Below, one piece after another: positions 57,964 to 64,000 of a stretch of DNA of 64,000 bases (its first letter is position 1; the number at the start of each line of letters is the position of its first letter). The stretch spans positions 89,263-153,262 of the forward strand of contig JAGAYS010000009.1 in assembly GCA_017940385.1 (NCBI GenBank), in the 5' to 3' direction. The notes below the pieces were generated by a model, which was given only the letters and a program-made list of their open reading frames with translations, made no database searches and was not told where the DNA came from. Both the position numbers and the translations under genes were made by a program. Source of the DNA: Ruminobacter sp. GTDB lineage: Bacteria; Pseudomonadota; Gammaproteobacteria; Enterobacterales; Succinivibrionaceae.

Positions 57964-58875
57964 TTAGGCATCTTCAGATTCGGTAAACTGTTCCAGAACT
58001 GAGGCAATGCTTTCGTTACTTAGATTGCTGTTCAGAAGTCCTTCAAGAATAACTGCCGCATCTTCGGATTCTTGGGCACCATACCCGAGTTTCGCAGCTG
58101 TGTCCCTAAAACTTGCAGTATCATTAAGGGCATTCCCGTTATCTGATTCAATAATGGATTTTACAACCTGTTTGAAAATCTGAAGGTTGCCGGCATTTGA
58201 TGATTTACCGTTTCCGAACATTGTTTGTACTACTGATTCCAAAAGTCCCTGAGAGACGTTCGGGCCGGTGCTGTCGGATAAATTGTTTTGTGTTACGGAT
58301 GATGTATGATCACTGCTTCCTTTGAGAAGTGAATTAAGAACATCCGTTCCGCTGAGAGACGATTTACGGGCGGTTGACTTTCCTTTCTTGCCGAAAATCA
58401 GATCTATCAGGGCTTTCAGGATCATTTTTATTATGCTGTTTGTGCTTGGTACGCGGATCCCGGTAGAACGTGATGATGTTCTTCTGCGTCCAGCAGTGCC
58501 GGTTCGTGCAGATGATGAGCGGCGTGTTGTGCTTCTTCTTGCGGTATTTCCGGTTTTACGGTTTTTTGATATCTGGTCAAAAATGCTTATTTCACCACTG
58601 TTATTGCGTTTTTTGGAATTTCTGGAATTCTTTTTTACGTTGCTTATGGCTGAACTGAAGAAATCAGGATCGTCTTTTTCCTGTTTGGGAGCAGGTCTAA
58701 TGTCTGCGTTACCAGCTGATTTTTCATTTGTGGCGGTTGTGGAACGGGGCCTGTCTGCCGTCTTTTCTTCAGATTCCGTATCCCCGGATTTCTGAGTCTT
58801 GTTCTTTTCTTCATCTTCCTGCTGCTTCGCCACGTCAGCCAGTATATCCAAAAAAGAATGCAGTTCGTCAGCCAT
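57964..58875 (-). CDS. Ser/Arg/Asn-rich hypothetical protein
   Basis: 303 aa, not recognised. Residues 20-75 are charged and low-complexity, and about 105-140 are very rich in Arg, Ser and Thr (TARRSTTRRSSSARTGTAGR). A short amphipathic or hydrophobic stretch is at NSIIKMILKALIDLIFG. The last 130 residues look like an ordered acidic helical domain (VVQTMFGN, GYGAQESEDAAVILEGLLNS). There is no signal peptide or clear membrane anchor. The start has GGAGG upstream on the minus strand. It may bind nucleic acid through the basic centre; this is only inferred from composition. Confidence 0.7.
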   Translation of the reverse strand: MADELHSFLDILADVAKQQEDEEKNKTQKSGDTESEEKTADRPRSTTATNEKSAGNADIRPAPKQEKDDPDFFSSAISNVKKNSRNSKKRNNSGEISIFDQISKNRKTGNTARRSTTRRSSSARTGTAGRRRTSSRSTGIRVPSTNSIIKMILKALIDLIFGKKGKSTARKSSLSGTDVLNSLLKGSSDHTSSVTQNNLSDSTGPNVSQGLLESVVQTMFGNGKSSNAGNLQIFKQVVKSIIESDNGNALNDTASFRDTAAKLGYGAQESEDAAVILEGLLNSNLSNESIASVLEQFTESEDA

Positions 58876-59019
58876 ATAACCTCCGTTTTCTGAATTTATG
58901 TGAAAGTTTATATTTCCAGTGTCGGATAAGCAGTGTCAGTGAGGTGATGAAGTCCTGAAAACAGGACTTTGTATGCATTCTGACATTGCGGAACAGACAG
59001 CAATTTTTTCAGAAAAAAT

Positions 59020-59047
59020 AATAACATGCAAGCATTTGCATGTTATT
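59020..59047 (-). terminator. Perfect palindrome, possible minus-strand terminator
   Basis: AATAACATGCAA and TTGCATGTTATT flank loop GCAT. On the minus strand it runs into TATTTTTT, like an intrinsic terminator, but no annotated minus-strand gene ends here, so a short untranslated RNA from the 59050-59400 region is possible. Confidence 0.5.
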
Positions 59048-59205
59048 TCCCGTACCATGTCGATATAAATTAACGTCATCATGGCTGACTGTTTAAGCAA
59101 TCTGAATTTTATTTTCACTGTCAGATTGAATTTTAATCCGTAATACCCATCTATATATACAGTGTGACTGCTGTTTTATTGCATTACGGTTAATTTTCTT
59201 GGATG

Positions 59206-59233
59206 TTGAATAAAAACGTTCCAAGTATATAAT
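59206..59233 (+). promoter_or_regulatory. Predicted relA promoter
   Basis: TTGAAT (59206-59211) and a perfect TATAAT (59228-59233) have a 16-base spacer, giving a leader of about 230 nt before the relA ATG. Confidence 0.55.
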
Positions 59234-59469
59234 TGTTTCAGTGGGAATTTATACCGTATCGGTGTGAAAAACAAAATACGACACAGTACCCGACGTACAG
59301 GCGTACGTGTGTTCTGGTGTTCGTGATATATTTAAAGGGCATCGGGGCGTATCATCCCCATGTGTGAAAAAAAGAAAAAATAAATTTTGTATGTCCACTT
59401 AAAAATCAGTGGGGATGCAGTCTTAATAAAAGCTGATTATCGACAATAAAGAGAGGTTCTTACCTTATT

Positions 59470-61716
59470 ATGGTAGCTATCCGCAATACTCATGTTAAAG
59501 GCAAATTTGATCTTGAGGCATGGAAAGAATCATTACATGTGAACAGTGACGACAAACTTAAGATTATGAGGGTATTTGATTACTGTCATAACAAGATTGC
59601 CGAGTCTGGTGACAACATGGAAAGACTGACCAGCCGCGCCATCGAGATTATCGGTATCCTGCAGACATTGCACATGGATGTTGACAGCTACTGTGCAGCC
59701 ATACTGTATCCCCATATTGAAGAAGGTTATTTTACCATTGAACAGGCCGAAAAAGATTTCGGAAAGCCGATAGCCAGACTTCTTCACGGCGTAAAGGATA
59801 TGGAGGCGATAAGATTTCTTCAGAATATTTCAAATTCAGGAAGTGAGATTTCCAATGCCAAGATAGATACCGTGCGCCGCATGCTTTTGGCCATGGTTGA
59901 AGACGTCAGAGCAGTTATTATTAAACTGTCCGAAAGAATAGCGGCCCTGAGAGAAGTCAAAAATGCGGATGAGGAAACCCGCGTGGCCGTGGCCAAGGAA
60001 ATTTCCAACATATATGCACCTCTTGCAAACCGTCTGGGTATTGGTCAGCTGAAGTGGGAGCTTGAAGATCTGTCATTCCGCTATCTTCATCCTGATACAT
60101 ACAAGCAGATTGCAAAACTTTTGGATGAAAAGCGTGTTGACAGGGAAAAGTACATTGTTGACTTTGTGTCAATACTTGATGAAAAGCTGAAGTCCGAAGG
60201 ATTGGAGGCGGAGGTTTACGGCCGCCCGAAGCATATATACAGTATTTGGAGAAAGATGCAGAAAAAGCATCTGAACTTTACTGAACTCTACGACGTCAGG
60301 GCTGTTCGCGTAATCGTAAAAAGACTTCAGGACTGCTACGGTGCACTCGGTGTCATTCACACCTGTTTTCACCACATACCGAGGGAATTCGACGATTATA
60401 TAGCCAATCCTAAACCTAACGGATACAAGTCAATTCATACAGTGGTTATCGGACCTCAGGGCAAAACGGTTGAAATACAGATTCGTACCGCAGACATGCA
60501 TAAGGAAGCTGAACTTGGCGTGGCTGCACACTGGAAGTATAAAGAAGGCGGGTCAAACCTTGATGCCGCATATGAAGAAAGGATAGCATGGCTCCGTAAG
60601 CTGCTTAAGTGGCAGGAAGACATGGTTGAGGCCGGCTCCATCGTCGACGAGTTTAAGACTCAGGTGTTCGAGGACAGGGTGTATGTCTTTACACCGAAAG
60701 GTGATGTTATTGACCTTCCTCAGGGGGCTACACCACTGGACTTTGCATATCAGATTCACAGTATGATTGGTCACAGGTGCATAGGAGCAAAGGTCGACGG
60801 ACGAATTGTTCCGTTCACTTATCAGCTCCAGACGGGTGAGCAGGTAGAACTGGCAACACAGAAGGAGCCGAATCCTAGTCGTGACTGGCTGAATCCGAAT
60901 AACGGATTCTTAAGAACAAGCAAGGCAAGAGCCAAGGTATCAGCCTGGTTTAAGCAGCTCGATCGTGAAAAGAACATTGCTGCCGGCAGGGAAATGCTGG
61001 AAAAGGAAATTGAACGGCACGGCCTTACGGTTTCAAAGGAACAGCTGCCTGAGCTGATTAAGGATGTACTTCATCATTACAATGTGAAGGATCATTTTGA
61101 TGTTCTTGCCAATGTGGGGTCAGGTGATATTAGGATTAATCAGCTGATAAACTACATTGAAGCGAAGATAAACAATACCTATAAGGGTACGAATCCTGAC
61201 GAAGAAATACTGAAAAATATTGAGCAGCGTACTCAGGCAAGAATTGCCAATGTTGAGCGTAATGCCGCAAAGAGTAAGATAGTGGTGAACGGAGTCGGTA
61301 ATCTGGTTACTCATGTCGCCAAATGCTGTCATCCGATTCCGGGGGAGGATATCGTAGGTTTTATTACCAAGGGCAAAGGTGTATCAATTCACAGAAAGGG
61401 CTGTCATACCCTTAACCATCTCCTTTCCGAACATCCGGAAAGACTGGTTGATGCGGTATGGGGCGGCGAATATTCCAGCGGGTTCAGCCTGACTGTGGGA
61501 ATTGTTGCAAACGACAGGGCCGGTTTGTTAAGAGATATCACGACGATTATAGCCAACGAAAAAATTAATGTTCTGGGGGTAAGATCCAGATCGGACACCA
61601 AGACTCAGACTGCTCAGATTGACATTGACATGGAAGTGATAAACATCAATGACCTGAACAGAACTCTTGCCCGACTCAACAATATGAACGGGGTTATCTC
61701 AGCAAAGCGTCTGTGA
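59470..61716 (+). CDS. relA: (p)ppGpp synthetase RelA
   Basis: 748 aa (744 in E. coli) ribosome-associated alarmone synthetase for amino-acid starvation. The N-terminal HD-like domain lacks the HD metal pair, as in RelA and unlike SpoT. The synthetase domain (about 235-360) shows YDVRAVRVIVKRLQDCYGAL and PNGYKSIHTVVIGP. TGS follows at about 400-460 (DRVYVFTPKGDVIDLPQGAT), a zinc-finger-like segment is CCHPIPGEDIVGFITKGKGV, and ACT lies at the end (SLTVGIVANDRAGLLRDIT). It is followed by pyrG; mazG, found between them in E. coli, is absent. Confidence 0.96.
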   Translation: MVAIRNTHVKGKFDLEAWKESLHVNSDDKLKIMRVFDYCHNKIAESGDNMERLTSRAIEIIGILQTLHMDVDSYCAAILYPHIEEGYFTIEQAEKDFGKPIARLLHGVKDMEAIRFLQNISNSGSEISNAKIDTVRRMLLAMVEDVRAVIIKLSERIAALREVKNADEETRVAVAKEISNIYAPLANRLGIGQLKWELEDLSFRYLHPDTYKQIAKLLDEKRVDREKYIVDFVSILDEKLKSEGLEAEVYGRPKHIYSIWRKMQKKHLNFTELYDVRAVRVIVKRLQDCYGALGVIHTCFHHIPREFDDYIANPKPNGYKSIHTVVIGPQGKTVEIQIRTADMHKEAELGVAAHWKYKEGGSNLDAAYEERIAWLRKLLKWQEDMVEAGSIVDEFKTQVFEDRVYVFTPKGDVIDLPQGATPLDFAYQIHSMIGHRCIGAKVDGRIVPFTYQLQTGEQVELATQKEPNPSRDWLNPNNGFLRTSKARAKVSAWFKQLDREKNIAAGREMLEKEIERHGLTVSKEQLPELIKDVLHHYNVKDHFDVLANVGSGDIRINQLINYIEAKINNTYKGTNPDEEILKNIEQRTQARIANVERNAAKSKIVVNGVGNLVTHVAKCCHPIPGEDIVGFITKGKGVSIHRKGCHTLNHLLSEHPERLVDAVWGGEYSSGFSLTVGIVANDRAGLLRDITTIIANEKINVLGVRSRSDTKTQTAQIDIDMEVININDLNRTLARLNNMNGVISAKRL

Positions 61717-61768
61717 TCTTCCGGATGGACGGAGAATAAATCAGAATCTGCAGAAAAAACGGATCGGT

Positions 61769-61801
61769 GACCGGTAATCTGGCAAGTTGTGCCTGCCGGT
61801 C
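61769..61801 (+). terminator. Possible relA terminator
   Basis: GACCGG...CCGGTC with an inner GGCA/TGCC stem and a 5-base loop, about 50 bp after the relA stop. A T-run appears only 10 bases later, so it is weak evidence. Confidence 0.35.
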
Positions 61802-61893
61802 GCATTTCAGATTTTTCACGTGGTGTTATTCCGAAGTGTTTAATTAAGAACGGATGATTTAAAATTCTGCTGTTATTTAAGTCAAATTTTTGA

Positions 61894-63617
<1,724 letters not shown>

Positions 63618-63660
63618 TTTCACGTGCCGATGGTTTCGGCATGGTGTAATGGAAAACACG

Positions 63661-63693
63661 GGGCATGTTTTAAGTATAAAACATGCCCTTTTG
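63661..63693 (+). terminator. Rho-independent terminator after pyrG
   Basis: GGGCATGTTTTA and TAAAACATGCCC form a perfect 12-bp stem around AGTA and are followed by TTTT. Confidence 0.9.
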
Positions 63694-63776
63694 TATTAAT
63701 CCGAAATGATTATGTGTTTTTATTCGGGCTGTGGTTACGTTTTGCGGAACATGTGTCATATATCCTAAACTCCGCA

Positions 63777-63799
63777 CGCCCTAGTTTATAACTAGGGCG
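63777..63799. repeat. Perfect 10-bp-arm palindrome
   Basis: CGCCCTAGTT-TAT-AACTAGGGCG. It has no T-run, so it is more like a protein-binding site or the end of a mobile element than a terminator. It lies 118 bp before the gene that runs off the right edge. Confidence 0.6.
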
Positions 63800-63884
63800 A
63801 ATCTCATCATAAAACCATTAAATATCACATTTATTCCCATGTTTTTAAAAAATTCTCTTTATTTTTTCTCGTTATGGGTATAAC

Positions 63885-63912
63885 ATAGTCCATAATATAT
63901 CTAATGGACTAT
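63885..63912. repeat. Second palindrome immediately before the edge gene
   Basis: ATAGTCCAT-aatatatcta-ATGGACTAT, with perfect 9-bp arms, ends only 4 bp before the ATG at 63917. It may be an operator or part of a mobile-element end, and could form a hairpin in the mRNA covering the ribosome-binding site. Confidence 0.6.
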
Positions 63913-63916
63913 TTAT

Positions 63917-64000
63917 ATGACAGACTCAACAGACATCAAGTGGAATTTCTCCAGTTATACAGACAAAAAAGGTAGAACCTACATCATCTCTTACTACAAT
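63917..64000 (+). CDS. Start of an unidentified gene (runs off the right edge)
   Basis: Only 28 codons are visible: MTDSTDIKWNFSSYTDKKGR, then TYIISYYN. There is no classic Shine-Dalgarno sequence (the preceding bases are ACTATTTAT). The short sequence is not diagnostic. The two palindromes upstream raise the possibility of a transposase gene, but this cannot be supported from what is visible. Confidence 0.4.
   Translation, partial: MTDSTDIKWNFSSYTDKKGRTYIISYYN

Larger units (their letters stand above)
58876..59469. other. Long relA upstream region
   Basis: About 590 bp without a supported gene. It has a perfect palindrome at 59020-59047, a relA promoter candidate at 59206-59233, and several short hairpins in the following leader (GGGGcgtatcatCCCC; CCACTtaaaaatcAGTGG). 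Confidence 0.6.

Overview
The window looks like chromosomal DNA from a moderately AT-rich gammaproteobacterium, probably close to the Succinivibrionaceae or another Aeromonadales-like anaerobe. This is inferred from protein character and gene order; no database search was possible. Several blocks are classic gammaproteobacterial neighbourhoods: nadB/rpoE-rseABC-lepA-lepB-rnc-era-recO, barA-rlmD ... relA-pyrG, parC-plsC, and yggS/proC/yggT/yggU beside pilT-pilU.

Layout. 1-3944: the end of an arginine cluster (argB partial, argF, argG, then argH with its own promoter). 4038-19209: the complete S10, spc and alpha ribosomal-protein operons with secY, rpmJ, rpoA and rplQ, including a recognisable S4-type pseudoknot leader before rpsM. 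After a terminator comes a SECOND, divergent rpoA with its own promoter. 19372-29698: a MalS-type alpha-amylase lipoprotein, ribA with a polytopic membrane protein, an acidic hypothetical, an L,D-transpeptidase, parC, plsC, yggT and yggU. 29841-36089: proC and yggS (minus), pilT-pilU, a 2[4Fe-4S] ferredoxin, and a FecCD-type permease with its ATPase. 36209-46554: nadB (minus), the sigma-E operon, and lepA-lepB-rnc-era-recO. 46859-51962: a BarA-like hybrid sensor kinase (minus) and rlmD. About 51963-59200: an accessory island between rlmD and relA. 59470-63617: relA and pyrG. The last ~80 bases start an unidentified gene behind two perfect palindromes.

The most unusual signal is the pair of RNA polymerase alpha genes. 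RpoA1 (16561-17562, in the operon) has diverged in the block that contacts beta in E. coli but keeps the beta-prime-side residues. RpoA2 (18145-19209, own promoter) keeps the beta-side block but has lost beta-prime-side residues. Both keep the DNA-binding determinants of the C-terminal domain. This complementary pattern suggests an obligate heterodimer, as known in Francisella, with RpoA2 facing beta and RpoA1 facing beta-prime.

The island is the second region of interest. It holds a small membrane protein, a DUF6273-like protein, a Fic-protein remnant, two small acidic proteins, a tandem duplication carrying two paralogous TM/coiled-coil proteins behind the same repeated promoter sequence, a CDF metal transporter, and a Ser/Arg-rich hypothetical. 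The upstream repeat occurs three times. Other points worth noting are a Gly at the quinolone-resistance position of ParC, a promoter placed inside the terminator hairpin before the alpha operon, an attenuator-like hairpin in the pyrG leader, and a run of four consecutive non-ATG starts from lepB to recO.
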